A stretch of 64,000 nucleotides of DNA from Glandiceps talaboti (GCF_964340395.1 NC_135571.1:10651440-10715439), one strand, 5' to 3'; positions 46,601-61,896 are shown, numbered from the stretch's first letter. The notes: a model not told the origin generated them from the letters alone. Translations and numbers: made by a program.

Positions 46601-49600
46601 ATTTGTTCTGAATGTTATAATCCAGTATTCTCACCTAGTGTTACAATCTCCCATAATACAATGCCATAGGTCCATACATCAGATTTGAAAGAATATTCAC
46701 TATTTTTCAAAGACTCTGGTGCCATCCATCGGATCGGTAGACGTCCCTAAAATTAAAAAATGACACAACAATGGAAACATACAATTATTTTATGAATTAA
46801 TCCCCAATCACTGCCACTCAATTACTAGTAAATGTAATTGAGTTCTTAGAATCAAACCAAATCAATTTGTCTGCTGCCGAGAAACTTTAATACATGACAG
46901 TAAAACTTGTAGGTCAGAAGGAGATATTGATTTTTTCATAAAAGAATTATGTTCTTACTGCAGGTTTGTCATTCACTCTCTGTCTATTGGTAGTTAGAGC
47001 ATGTGAAAACGAGGCTATCTTGCAGACTTTCCCATCACCAACAAAAATATTTCTGACACCAAGTTTGCGATGGATGATCTATAAGATATAAACACATAAA
47101 TAAGAAAATATCAGTACTTGCAATTTGAAAACTGTGATCATGACTTTACATACATAGACTGCACTGTTTTGAAATCTTCTAAATCAAAATCATGTCCACC
47201 TTTCAACTTGAAAATAACAAATTTCAGGGTTTTCTTGTTGTCAATATTTCTTTGAATATAATTCCAAATTCAGTCAATTATGATACCAATCTAACGATTG
47301 GAAAATAGTTTTGAAAAAATGGAATTCATAGCATGAGGTGTTATTAGTCCCGATACATTACGTAGAGATGTTGTGTTCTCACTGGCAGAATTTGATGAAT
47401 CTAAGTTATTTTTCCTCATTACTTAATCTCTTTAAAATGCCACAATTGAAAGACTTTGAAGAAATTGCGTCCCAACAGACATCGAACCCCAGAAGTCTGT
47501 TGAAGACATTCAGCAGCTCAACACATTTTTGAATGTCTGCAATATAGAGCTGGTGGTAGTCTGCCACAGAGCTGAAAAGCTCTGAAAAAACTCTGTGGCA
47601 GCTTGGGACTGAGCTTTCAGTTTGACAAGGGTACAGACTGTAAGAAAGGGGAAATATTATTAAAGTAGGAGCAGTATTGCTGATTTTTACAGTAAAAAGT
47701 ACAATGTACCTTATACATGACTTTTAAATCCTGTAAAGAAGCCCTACTGCATTTGGCATTTGTTCTTTCATTTTAGGGAATTCTTGCAAGGATTTATGGG
47801 AAAATTCTGGTGATTACAACACGTTTACCACTATTATTTTGCCTTTACATGTATAAAAGTACATTTTTCCTTTAATGTGCATCAATATATTAACAAGTTT
47901 TAATGTGCAGTCTCCAAGAGATGCAATGAGAGTGTGAATCCCAACATACCTTCAGACCTGCCAAGTGTTCCATTCCACTGGTTATTTGCATTGCAAATTG
48001 CATAAGTTGATCAGAGGACACTGTGTTCTGGGTGTCAAATACATCAGTGTACTCATAAATATCCTCTTCAGTTTCCATGGCAACAACACTGACTCGACGA
48101 CTTCGTTTTAGCACCTCACTCAGGTTACCATACGTTGCAAATTCCATTATGATGCTTGGCTTAGCTGGGTTTGAAAATATGGGAAATGCAAGAAAGGTAT
48201 GATTTAACATCTCTTCATTTACATTTGCAATCAAAAAGCATTATTAAAACAGTTATTTGTATTTTTAGGCAGCATTTCCTAGGATATATACAAACACACA
48301 ATAATACCGACTTTTGAAAATTAACAGGGAGGGAAATGAATTCGAGCCAATTTGGACGTATTCAGCTACTTGAACCATACCAACGGTATTATAACAAATT
48401 GAACAACAAATATGGAATATATACTTTTGTCGTTCTACATCACGACAATGCACGTCTGCATCCCTGGTTCTGCTGTGAAATATGAGTCAAAATGTTCCAA
48501 ATTGCCATTTTTTTCAATGATTTTTCTTTAATATTACTGGCACTGGTATCATTATGTTACTCTCCAATATTTTTCTTCATTCAGCCAGAAATATTCAATC
48601 ATGACCAAAGGGTTTGTCACTACTCATCTAGCGACTTGTAGTGACAGAGCCCCCTTAAGTCAGTCATATTTTCCTTAGCTGAATGACAAAAAATATTGGG
48701 AATAACATCAAAGTCTTTTGATAAAACTTATGAGAACAAACATCACCTTGCTAATTATGTACGTTAGATATCAATTCCATCTGGTAGCGGCTAGAATGTT
48801 TAGAATTCTGATGATATTAACATGACGTAAAGAGTTATTGTATACTTACGAGATCCACTTTGTGTAATACATCCCAATAGTCTGATAACATTCTCATGGG
48901 GAATGACTTTCAGCATCATGTCCAATTCATTCATTAAATGATCACGCTGGGTTTTGTTGGTATAGTCTAAAAATAGTCAAACAATTTTATATAGCATAAA
49001 ACCTATTCTAATTCTGAGAATCAACTCAGATAAATCTAATTTGTTGGCATTTAAAGTGGCCATATGGATGAGGTTTGGGTATTCATTTTTGATTGTTCAT
49101 TTATAAAACAATTTTATCATGGCGTCCTACTTGAAAAATCAATGTGAAACAACATATGGCAAGTCCTTGTTTGTAACTTAATACATTTAATTTGCAAAAA
49201 GCCCAAAATGTGTAAACACATTTGTTATTGTACTTACAATAACAAACATTGTACACATGTATAATGCTTTTGCAATTCATTGAACTACAAATAAGTACTT
49301 GGCATATGTTGTGTTATGTTGATTTTTCAAGTAGGAAGCAGTGATAACATTGTTTAGTATTCAAATTAAAAATAAATACCCAATCCTCATCCATATGGCC
49401 ACTTTAATGCTAAGGATGAAAGGCAATGATACCTCTTAAAAATTATATAAAAACATATACTAACTGAGGTAAACATGGATGTGACAGCTATTAGTAGATG
49501 CTTATTACCATGAGGGCTATTATGTACCAACTATTTACCAAATACTTGGTACATAACATCATGAGGGGTAATATGACAACTACTAGTGCCCAAATAAGGC

Positions 49601-52600
49601 AAGGTAGTAAGTGTTTTATAACACATCATATTCTCATTTCTATAGTTAAAGCAAACCCCTTATAAGACTTCTGTACTATGTGAATATTGCCCTATGGAAA
49701 ATAGAGCGTGAACAGTGTCCCTATATGCAAATTAAAGTCACTGTGTCATTGAACAATTATGCCTCATGACATGACTAAGCCAATTACTGAAGGCTATGTG
49801 ATTTCATTGCTGTTTATTTTACTGGTCTTGTTTGAGCTAAACAAACCATTCATTGCTCGTTAAAATCATAAAGTGGTTTGGAAAATGGAAAATTTAGTAA
49901 GGAATTGGAACGGTGAAAGGGGTGGAAATAACAGTACAAAAACATTACCTTTCAGGGCTTTCACCACCACAAGAGTACTTCCAGATTTACCAGCAATGTT
50001 GGTAGCTTTGGCTTTGTTAATTCCAGTTTTTAGCAGCTCCTTTAGAACCAAATTTGTGGAAGGAAATTCCATTTCTGCACGTGCTAATGCTGCTCCATCG
50101 CCATCAGTAGTTTCATTAAGTACGTTTTTGTTTTGTACCTTTGGTGGTCGTGCAGGCTGTCTGGCATATGTGTTGTTTTCTTTCTTTGCAGCTTCGACGT
50201 CACGTTCATAACCTGCATTGACACCTGGTTCCTTATTTCCCTAATTAACATTCAAAATACAAAAAATTAGTTATAATTATAATTCACGTACGAGTAAGTT
50301 TTTGCAATTGCTGGAAATGATGTTGATGATAATAAACCAAATGAACACAAATGTAAGAGGTGTATACAGAGGTCCATAATCTGAAAAACCCAAGAACTAA
50401 CTTTTCTCCAAACTTAAAATTTCCTATTATATATCTACAACCATTTTGAATGCTTAAAGTGGAACAACATGCCTGTCATTTTCATATACTATTCATAATT
50501 TTCCATCATCTACCATTACTTGCAATCCAAACTGAGCATGCTCAGATGCAAAGGACTATGGGATTATCTGTGGTTATCATAATACCTAATCTAGAGCTAC
50601 TGATAAAATTAACCTCCCACAAAGATCAGGGTGACTATGAATTGATCATTCCTGGTTATAAACAATGTAACAATATTGTTTACAACGCTAATTTATTAGA
50701 CTAGTATTTATTATCACATTTCCCATGATGCAACATTCAACATGGCGGGTTTGCAAGTTCCCTATTACTTGCAATTTCAGGAAAACATCCAGTTGATTTT
50801 GTACCTTTATAGGGTATCTTTGCTGTGGGACATTGCATCATGGGAGTCAGCAGAAATAGCATATTCAAGTTGCAAAATAAATGTTCTTGAGAAATAATAC
50901 ACTGAAGGGAATAGGCACTTTTATTTGGAGTCATGAGTATGCAGTGTTCAACCATCGAAAATATTATTTCTGCTGACTCCCATGATGCAATAGTCAACAG
51001 CAAAGATACCCTTTAAAAGCATCAACTGTATATTTTTCTGAAAAATCACAAGTAATTGTAGTTGATGTAACATCATGAAATGACTCTCCAGAACCCATAG
51101 TTTATGAAAATGTCTCTATTTCCTCTGTGGTGTTCCCCTTTCACAGATGCACAGTAATGCAACTTTGTTATATTGAATGAGTAAAGATATATCATCATCA
51201 TCATCCATGCAGGCCTTAATTTCAGATGTGCATGCAGGCCTGAATTTCAGATGTGCATGCAGGCCTGAATTTCAGATGTGCATGCAGGCCTGAATTTCAG
51301 ATGTGCATGCAGTCCTGAATTTCAGATGTGCATGCAGGCCTGAATTTCAGATGTGCATGCAGTCCTGAATTTCAGATGTGCATGCAGTCCTGAATTTCAG
51401 TGCTGCAGCCCTGCATTGGCACAGGACTGCAGAATATTGGCTGTGTAAAATTAAAGTTGCTTACCTTAGCAACATCACTCCATGCCTTTGATAATGGCGG
51501 TGTCTCTTCCTTCTTTTTACGACACTTACAAATCAAGAAAAAGTATTATTTAGCAACAACTCTAAAACTACAATATGTTCATGCTAGTGGTACTGGTGAT
51601 TACTGGAGTTGTATAGTTGTTATTTGTGGTGGTGTGATGATGATGCTATGGTGCCAGTAAAGATAATGGTGGCAATTGGTCGGGCAGCAGTGGTGGTGGA
51701 GATGGAGGTGATACTAGTGGTGGTAGCATTTATGATGATATGTGGTGGTGCTGGTGGCACTGGTGGTCATGATGGTCATGATGGTAGTGGTACTATGGTG
51801 GTATTGGCATATATCATTACAGTTACCACAAGGTCAAAATCATATAGAGGTCATATATGACTTACATTTGCAAGTGTTCCTCTTCTGTACAACACCAGGA
51901 ATAGAACGCCAACACCCACAACGACGAGGAGAATAACTACAACTGACACACCAGCTGAAACACCAACGTTTGAACCTGTAGATGCAGCAGCACTGTTCCC
52001 AGCAGAGGTCAATGTAATCTGTCAACAATAAACCATAAAAACAAATCATGATAATTGCAATAGTTTGCACCAATTGCCACGAAGGAGTTCATTCAATTGA
52101 CGTACCATGCAGCCATTGGAAACCTTCTCTGGACTAGGCTACAAGACATAACCAACTGAAAGTTAATGCTCTCCATATGTATATGTGTTCAATATATATG
52201 CAAGTGTAATCAGATAAACATTAAATTTCAAGACGGTTCATAACTTTTATAACAAACTTTTTATATGAGGACATATTAGGATTATTTTCAAAACCAAAAT
52301 ATTTTGTCAAGCTAAATATATAATTAGGTTACCAACTTCATAGCGTAATTATATGAGCAATAGTAATAATTATTCTAATTTAATTCACTTTGGACTCCTT
52401 GGGTAATATCAAATTCTCACCTCAATAGTGTCTGTTATTTCTAACCCTGCATTATTAACCACTATAACCCGTGCTATACATTCAACTCTTCCCTTTGGAA
52501 AGTTGACCAGGTTACTTGTATCAATCGGTACAACAAACTCCAGATAAAAACAGACATCAGCGTAGGTCAAACAGGTACATGTCAAAGCTGTACAATCTGC

Positions 52601-55518
52601 ATTTGTATTGCCCTAAAACAGAGGAAATAACACAAAGGTTAGAACATATGATTCTGTGAATTTGGAACATTGATTCTTATATAGAATCACAAGACCAGTT
52701 AAAATTCTAAAAATATAATCAACAGTCATTGAGAAATGATAATCTATAGCGAAGGTACCCAGCCTGCAATGTTGAATGTAAAGTACTCCCACGATGCACT
52801 ACACCAGAGGCTACTTCCTGCTGAGGTGAGTTGAAATCTTGTTTCCCCTGACTCTTGTCTGGGATGTCTCGTAGACAGGAGCCCCTCAGCGGCAAGAGTC
52901 TGGGTAACCGAGACTTAGAGTCAGGAAAGACCTCATCAATTGATTTCAGTCTACGATAATGTAGGTGTGTTCTAAAAAAGTTTTTTTTACAAAATATCAA
53001 CAGCAATTATTTCCTTACATTCGGTGATGTTTCATCCATTTTTCCTTCCCCATACTTCACTGTTGTATCTTTTTTGTCATATAACTCCCATCTAATTTCA
53101 AGAATACCACTTTCATCATCATGTGCTTGCACTAGAACCCTGTTGTAGTTAAAATGAACCAAATGATTTGAGATACATTTTGAAAACTTGTCTTGTTGAA
53201 AAATAAACTTGTTTCCTGTGAAAGTATTCATTATAATTTTGAAATAATTAATCATAAAAAGTCCTTGTACCAATATTTCTATTTCATAACTGGATTTAAC
53301 ATTGCAGTCACTAGACGCTGATGTGTGTAAGAAGGGACGATTACTTTGAATGGTAATCTTACCCTGAGCCTGCGGTAGCTGCTCTTTTCGTTCGTTGGTC
53401 ACTTTTATCAACATCAATGACTTTCATTTCTGATAGTGTGGGTAGTGTTTTATCTATGTAGAATGATGTCATATCCTCCTTCTTGTTACCGATCACGTCA
53501 AAGGCTCTCAACCACACTGTGACGTATTGATTGTTATCGGCAGAGATGGATATCTTGTGAGATGTCTACAAAAGAAGGTAAGATAACATTATTTTGTGTG
53601 TGTGTGTGTGTGTGTGTGCATATACATGTATGTTAGTATGTATGTATGTATGTATGTGTGTGTATGTGTGTGTGTGTGTGTGTGTGTGGCCATATTGATG
53701 AGGATTGGAATTTTTAAATTTATAAACCAACATTATCATGGCTTAAGAATTCCTCCTCAATATGTGAAACTTCATATGCCAAGTCCTTGTTTTAAGTCAA
53801 TAAATTGCAAAATATGTCAAATCATTGTTATTTTACATACAACAATTTGCAATGTATATTAAACATAGTCATTGTTGTTCACGTTGATTTTCAAGTAGGA
53901 AGCATATGATAAAATTGTTCTATAAAAGTTAAATCCTCATCAATATGGCCATGCACTTTCATGCAGTGTGCCTGTTCATAGTACAGTTTCGACGATAGGT
54001 TTAGAACTTTTATTGTCAAGGTGGCATTAAGCAAAAAATTTAACCATACCTCAGCTTTGTCCACGTCAACCCAATTCTTGGCATCAGTTCTCCCAGAACT
54101 CGACTCAGCGAAGTCGATCTGAAACATTGTAACACCGTCAGCATTTGGTATGGCTTCTCGTGACCGAGATGATGGTGGTTGCCCAATAGCTTCATCGTAC
54201 TGTCCTAGTGGTGGGTCATATTCTTCAATTCCATTCAGCAGATTTCCATCACGGTAAAAAGCATTGTAGAAGTGACCATCCCAAGATACATGAAGCTGGG
54301 AACAGAGATAAACTAAATAAATTCTTTAAGTATTGAAATTTTTGTTATCCAAAAATAAACATTTACCTTTCTTCAAAGTTATCTAAAAAGACACGACCAA
54401 TTCAATAGTCGCTTCTGTGACTTAACAGTTACAAGAGTTGGGAAGAGACATTCAGGTAAAACATTCCCTGTTGTAATAGCGGAGTCATGGTGGGCAAATG
54501 GTTAGAGTAGCCGGCTTGGAATCTGTACATTATTGGTTGTGGAGTCATGATGGGTGAATGGTAAGAGTGGCTGGCTTGGAATCTGCAGGTTGCAGGTTGC
54601 AGGTTGCATGTTCGAGCTCCATCGCTGGGTTTGTTTCCGTGTGGCTAAAGTCCTTAGACAAGATTTCAACCATGACTGTGCTTCAGTCAACCCAGCTGTA
54701 TAATTGGGGATCTGATAGGATAGAGGTTGCAATGTGAATGCTTTAATCCTATGCACTTATTGTATGGAATGGATTGTATGCTTCCCAGTTGAAGAAGAAT
54801 AAAGGGCCGTTGTTAGGGGTAATAACTGTAATTTAAAAATACTTTAAGCAAAAAAGTGGGAACGCACTATAAAAACATTCTTATTATTATAGTTAAAGGA
54901 GTTTCAAACACAAAACTGGTTGAAAATGTATATAGGACGATATGTCAGCAAATAACACAGGAAATACTTGAATTGTCAATCCCTATATTCTATCAATAAT
55001 ACATACGTCTCCCTCTGCAATTGTCAACCAAAATATCCCAGCATTATAAACAGCCTCCGAAGCAGCTATAGGTTTGGTACTGTCTATCTCTATGGTACTG
55101 TCTGGGTCAAAGGTCAAAAACCGTCTTGATTTTGCAGCGTTACCAACAGTGTCAAACACAGTGAAGACAATGGCAAACACACCTATTGATTTTGATAATA
55201 ATAATGAAAAGTCAATTAATGGATCATTAGGGGTAAACCATTTTGATTTCTCTATATGTATTAAAGGCAAGCCCACACACACACACTGAAGAAATTCAAA
55301 ATTTTAATTTCAATTTGGTTATCAATTGACAGACGAATAAGCATGGTTAGTTATCCCAACTGAATATTGCTCATGACATTACACCAGTGACTATTATATA
55401 ATAATTCCCAAAGGAATTACTAAAGGATACAAATCACAGATGAGATTAGTAGAATACTGTATACTTTAAAGTATACAGTTAAAAGATAAAGCATACTAAA
55501 AAAAAAAAATAAAAAAAA

Positions 55519-55549
<31 letters not shown>

Positions 55550-56120
55550 GAGTGAATGAATAAAAGAAAAGAAAAGAAATATATTATAAAATTGAATAAA
55601 ATTGAAACAAAGAAATGCATTAAATGAGTTAGAAGAGTAGGTGTTGCTGTTGCAAAATAGTTGTATGATCTCAAAACATACCTGTCTCAGGTAGGTTAAT
55701 CACAGTTTCTGATGTCTGCGGATCTATATTTCTCTGTGCTGCATGAGGAGCTCTAGCTCTCATCCCAAGGAGGTCGTTTGTATCATCCGTTGTCAATAGA
55801 AACGCTTCGAAATCATAATGATGTATACCAGAAGGTGAATCTTGCCAATCATCAGGTACCCATGATAGGGTTATCACTCCCTGCAATATATAGCATTATG
55901 TTTGATATTGTCTTGTAAGTAATTTGAAATTCTGCTCACTGACTAGAATGATTGACTGACTGACTAACTAACTGACTGACTGACTGACTGACTGACAGAA
56001 TGGCAGACTGACTGAGTGACTGGACCAACAGAATGGCAGACTGACTGAGTGACAAACTGACTGACGGACTGACTGGACTGACTGACTCACTGACTGACAA
56101 GAAAGATTTATGTATGTATG

Positions 56121-56151
<31 letters not shown>

Positions 56152-59100
56152 CACTTGACAAATGCAGATGACCAGCTTAAGTGCATATGTGTGGATTCTT
56201 TTTTTGAGAAAGTGTATTATCTATAGACAGCATAGAATTACTTAGCTATTTTGCATATTATCTTCAGTTTCAATGAACTCTTTGCCATATACATACTTTG
56301 GGGAGCATGAATACCAATATGTACTCCAAAGGAAATATCTGTTCTGATACATTTACCAACTTTTAAGTCAGCATTAAAGAACCCAATCAAAACTGTCATT
56401 ACTTACATCTCTCCTGTAGGAGGCACCAATATCCAAAAGACTGCCACTACATACATGCTGATTTGCTGTACAATGTTGTGGTGGTAAAAAGTCAAATGCT
56501 ACAGTGAAGACATCTTCCCGTGTTTCTTCTTCATATAAGTTAGGTTCATTGACTGTCACAATATTCTCAACATCATAGTTGTTAATTTTAACATAGCCAC
56601 CATTTCTTGATCGTAGTTTGAAGGTAATCCTTTTAAAATGTAAAATAAATTTTAATGTATGGAGTAGAGAGCTTCTTACAATATTCGTGAAAAGTATGTA
56701 AAACATGCTGTCATAAAATTGACTAGTATTTGGATTGTGTTGGTTGGGATGGCCCATGATTCACTGTGGTTGCTTGGTTACTATGTAATGGTCATGTGAC
56801 TTGGATTGACCAATCGGGTGATGGTGACATTTCTCTGTCTGCCTGTCCTCTTGCTGAAAATGGAGTCCATGGTTGTGAACCCAGGAATTTGAGCTCTGTA
56901 GAAATTGCCTCACATCAACCCATTCAACTAAGATCTTAACACTTAACCCAATCGGTGGAAGTTTAATGAGACAAGGGAATGTTTTTGACTCGTTCTAAAT
57001 TCTTGTAGGATCACTTTTATACACACCACTAACCTGTTCTTTTGTCTGAAAACTGGCACTGACTGCTTTGTATTTCAGGACAATACAAACATTTATCAAT
57101 ATATAATACAATGGTAGAATCATTGCTTAATTAAACTGGCTGAGGATTGTGTATTTATTGGATTTTTGATTTATAAAGCAATTTGATAATGGTTTCCTAC
57201 ATGAAAAATCAATGTGAAACATACAACATAGACTAAGTCTGGTTGGTAACTCAATAAATTACAAAAGATTGAAAAATGTGTAAAATATTTGTTATTGTAC
57301 GTACAATAACATACTTTTTACACATTTATTTTAGCTTTTTGCTACGTATCGAGTTACAAACACAGACAGTCTATATTGTGTCACATTTATTTTTCAAGAG
57401 GGATGCCACAATAAAATTCTTTTTAAATTTAAACATTGAAAATAAATACCCAATCTTCATCCATATGGCCATTTTAATATTGATATATTTTGACAATGTT
57501 GATAGTCTTAAAATGCTTACCTATCACTAGTAAGTAGAGAGTGTGCTATGCTGATGGTATGTAAGCAGGATCTCGTTGGCAAATCTGCTTGGGGTATGTT
57601 CAATATGTAGGACTCCTCTGATAAACAGTTTTCTGTTCCCTGCTGTAGAATAGTTCCATCTACAAATAGAATATGCATACACATACTATTATGTAGATTT
57701 AGAAACTCAAATATGACACTGAATCATGTGAAGTGTATTTATAGTAAAAAAAATCAAGGTTAAAGGTCAACAAATGATACCAAAAATTGCAATCTGGAAA
57801 GGTCACACGAATAGGTCCTGTCCATCTGTCTGTCTATATGTCTGTTGGGCACGCAGCCATTTCTAAGTTTTTCATATTGACTGTTTATTTTTCAGACCCT
57901 AGTACACATCAGTGTGATGCATTCATTTTGTTCAAGTGGTAATTTGCTGAATAAATGATATGCAAAATATTGCTTTCAACAATATCAGTTTATTTGACTG
58001 TTTGTAATATTATGAATATGCTTACCTCGTGTAAGTTCCCATTGCAGCACAGTGGCAACGATCCCATATGCACTCTCATTTACATAATATGGCCGACCTA
58101 TGCTGCCAAAATCTGGCGTGTATGTGACCCTCCATTCAAACTCTGCCTTGTCGCCATCAACTTCACAATAGTTAGTTCCTCCGTCAGTACAATCAATGTG
58201 ACAAATGACGTCATTTTGTGTCTGTGTGATTTGGCCGTTGCATTGTTCGACGGTTGGTTTGTCAGTGACTAGGGACCAACAGAAAATAACAACTATCAGA
58301 TATCCAAATTAACTTTTTTCTTTGGTAGTACTAGTGGGCTACCAATTTCAGAAAGTGGTAGCCCAAGGATTGTGACCTGTAGTCCAATATTCCTGAACTG
58401 AAAACAGATTTCCTCCATTGGAAATATGTGTGTTATTAAATATAAATTCATGTCCATAAATCTTCCATCTTCATCACATAATTTATGGTAGCCCTATGAC
58501 AAGAATTGGTAGTCTGTGGACACAGGAATGATGTTAATTTCGAGCCCTGACTATATGTTAGACAATCTGTGTTTCAAAAACTGTTCACTTACTTGTCAAA
58601 CAGTTATCTCCACTAAAACCACTGACACATTGACAGGTTGATGGAAGTCCGGGACAGGTACCAGGGTAGCAGAATTTACTATCTTCTCTCCATGAACAGC
58701 GTTCTGTGTATACATTGTCATTAAATTAGTTTGTACATTTAATAATTTGCATTTTTATAACAATCGAGTAAATGTAGTAAGAATGTAATAGTTAGGTTAG
58801 TGTAGATATTCACATCATTTCCATATTACAAAATGACAAGACCTATACTTGAATTTGACAATACTGTATACAATAGCACTTTCTTTCTACTAATTATGGT
58901 TTATGAAAATAAAAAATAAAAATAATGAAGATGTTTGGGTTGATGACACTTTGTGTTGGTGACACACAGGAAGCTTAGAGTGATACTCATGCAATATACC
59001 GTCATTACAGCACATAGCTTTGGTATTAATTATTAGAAAATCATACAGCCTTCAGTGATTGGCTTAGATAGTGTCACATGGTATGGACTAGTGACCAATA

Positions 59101-61851
59101 GTGACCACAATTTGCATAGCTTGAGATACAAGTGTAGGCGGGTCCTATTTAAACACTTTTCCCCGAGCAATATTTAGGTATTAGTAGGCATATTACCCCT
59201 TGTAATATTCTTTAACAACTATTTCCCTTAGCTTTTAGTCTCAGCAGTTATTAAAGGACGTTGAAATTTTTTTATACTTGACTTCCTATATAATATACGT
59301 GGGGTAATATACATATATTGTCCTTATGGCCAGACAGTAAATATGACCTAGCCTAGATCATAAGTTCTATCTCTTTGGGTTTTTTATGTTAAAAATTGTT
59401 ATGGATGATATTTAAGTGGAATTGACAAACTTTATAGATTCAATTGATTATTAGTATATTTGTTCTCCATGATAATGTCCCTGACTATAAATAGTGTTAC
59501 AAGAAATTGAGAAAACTGCGTTGGCTCAATGTTTGTATACAGAATTATACATTATTAAATTCCTGATCCAAGTTTGTGATATCTATATCACAGTATCTTA
59601 AAGTGGCCATATGGATGAGGATTAAGATTACAAAATGTGTAAAATGCTTGTTATTGTACATACAATAACAAACTTTTTGACACATTTTTTATCTTTTTGC
59701 ACTGAGTTTGACAGACTTTGTCAATGTTGTTTCACGTGGACTTTTCAATGAGGAAACCACGATAAATTATTTTATAAATTAAAAATCCAAAATAAACACC
59801 CAATCCTCACCCATATAGCCACTTTAATGATAGAAAGTGGCATGTGTCAAATATATGTTTATAGATGCCTATTTTTAATTAATCAATATTGCCAATAAAG
59901 TAATAACATGGAAAACTGTATATCACACAAAGTTTATAGATTTGAAGTGCTCAGAGAGGTTTGAATAAACTTTTAATGAAATTAATCTTCAAGGCTATCC
60001 ATCCATCAGTAGATATGGCATTCCGATATAACATATTGGTAACGTTGATTTTCATGGATGCGTGAAAATTTTCCTGTCACGACTCTGGTAAAGTACAACA
60101 GAAAACCATCCTGTTCGTGAAAGTCGAGGTGCACGAGTGTTACTTACGCTCACATTCACGTTGTTGAATTGAGACAACATCAATGGCTTCATATGCCTGT
60201 TTAATGCCACCTCTGTCATAGTCACACTTAAAGCAATACTGGTTAACGCTGGATGAACATCGAACCTCCTCACAGTTGGCTACTGCAACACAGCCTGGTA
60301 AAAGATAAGACAATGATTATAATTATAACATATGCTCAGGCCAAAAACAGAGAAGTGTTTCTGGTCAGGACAGTTTGTCAACCAGATTTAAACTGAATGC
60401 CATATGGGTATAGTCTTGCAATTTCATGATTTATGCAAGAAATTTAGCTCTATATCTGTGATTTTTCAAGTCCCAATGAAAGTTAGTTGTCAAAAATGTT
60501 GTTCAAATGCCCACCTCCTATTCTCAGCACAGGAAAGCTTGCCATCCTTGACTTCATTCAGCTTTCGTGATCCCCTACATACCCGGGATATGCACACCCA
60601 TTTCCACGGCAAATAATGAACAAAATTCAAACCCACATAACATTGCTATAATTACGCATGAGAAAGTTTACATACTTCATGGTAAGCATCGTAACAGTTT
60701 AACAACTTTAATAGAGTGAAGTGATACGGTATTATTACCCTATTTCATCACTGGGTAAAGTGTATACATTCATATTTCGACCGACAGACATACAATCTGC
60801 TCCAAATCCTATAAGTTTCACACTCCTTTAATCACTACGGGAAAATTGTCAAGATTTTCTTGAGTGGTGCGCTAATGTATAGGTCACCAGTATTCTTTTT
60901 GATACATTGTTGCAAAATTGTCTTCGTAGGCTAGGTTTGGTTTATTTTCCATATTTTGACCACATACATTTTGGTATAAATAATAGATTATTATACTTGA
61001 TAAATATGTGAGAGTGTATTTATTTCCTGAGATACCTAGCTAGATATACGATTACAAGCCTTGCAACAAACAGTGGTAGTTTGTTATCGGGAGAAATCGG
61101 AAAAGAACATGGTTCGAGGGTTCGATGGTTCGAGGTCAATATAATACTTTCTAAACTTCTAATCGAAAATCTAAAAAGATACGATTTCTCTTTATTCATC
61201 TGCACATTAGTGTGTGAAATTTGAAAATATTATGTCCATATTTGACGAAATTGAAACGACGATAAATATTTCACCTGTTTGTGAACTCCGCACCCATTGT
61301 TAGCCTATTTTAAGGCCAAGAAAAAATTGTGTTCTGGTGAGTTTGCATCACTTAATTTATAACCCCGCCTTGATCTTATTTTTTCTCGTGTTTGTCCAGC
61401 CAATGCAGACTGCAGATCCAAGAGAAAACACAAAATAACTCTCCCTACATTAATTGCTACTTCAGGGAAGACAACTAATCAGGAACAATTAACAAAAAAA
61501 TGTGTGTCATCACACCACTTTAGGCAATGTTTCTGGTCAGGAAACTTTTGTTTGACCACCGCACCGATTAATTACTGAAATATGCCAATAAATTATTAAA
61601 ACTAAAAGCTAAATCGATAATATTTTCAGGACAGGTGAATTTTGGTATCGCAAATGTATGTACCACGTTATAATGAATTTGAAGCGTGCATTCTTGAGAT
61701 ATAGCCTAATTACCGAAAACCATTAATTACGTAAATTGCTCATTAATATTCATGGGATGTTTACCAAAACCTAATCCATCTTGCCATTACCCTACCGAAC
61801 ACGTCTATAAAATTTTGTTTGAATTGAGCCAGTCATTTTTTGAGAAAATGG

Positions 61852-61896
<45 letters not shown>

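Noticed and set aside
47562-47604. Small hairpin CTGCCACAGAG/CTCTGTGGCAG as a microRNA precursor
   Set aside because: The stem is only about 11 perfectly paired bases plus an inner pairing, shorter than a usual precursor, and no other copy or conservation evidence is available.
61100-61135. tRNA gene suggested by GGTTCGA
   Set aside because: Three GGTTCGA copies occur in a row, but there is no A box, acceptor stem or anticodon arm around them.
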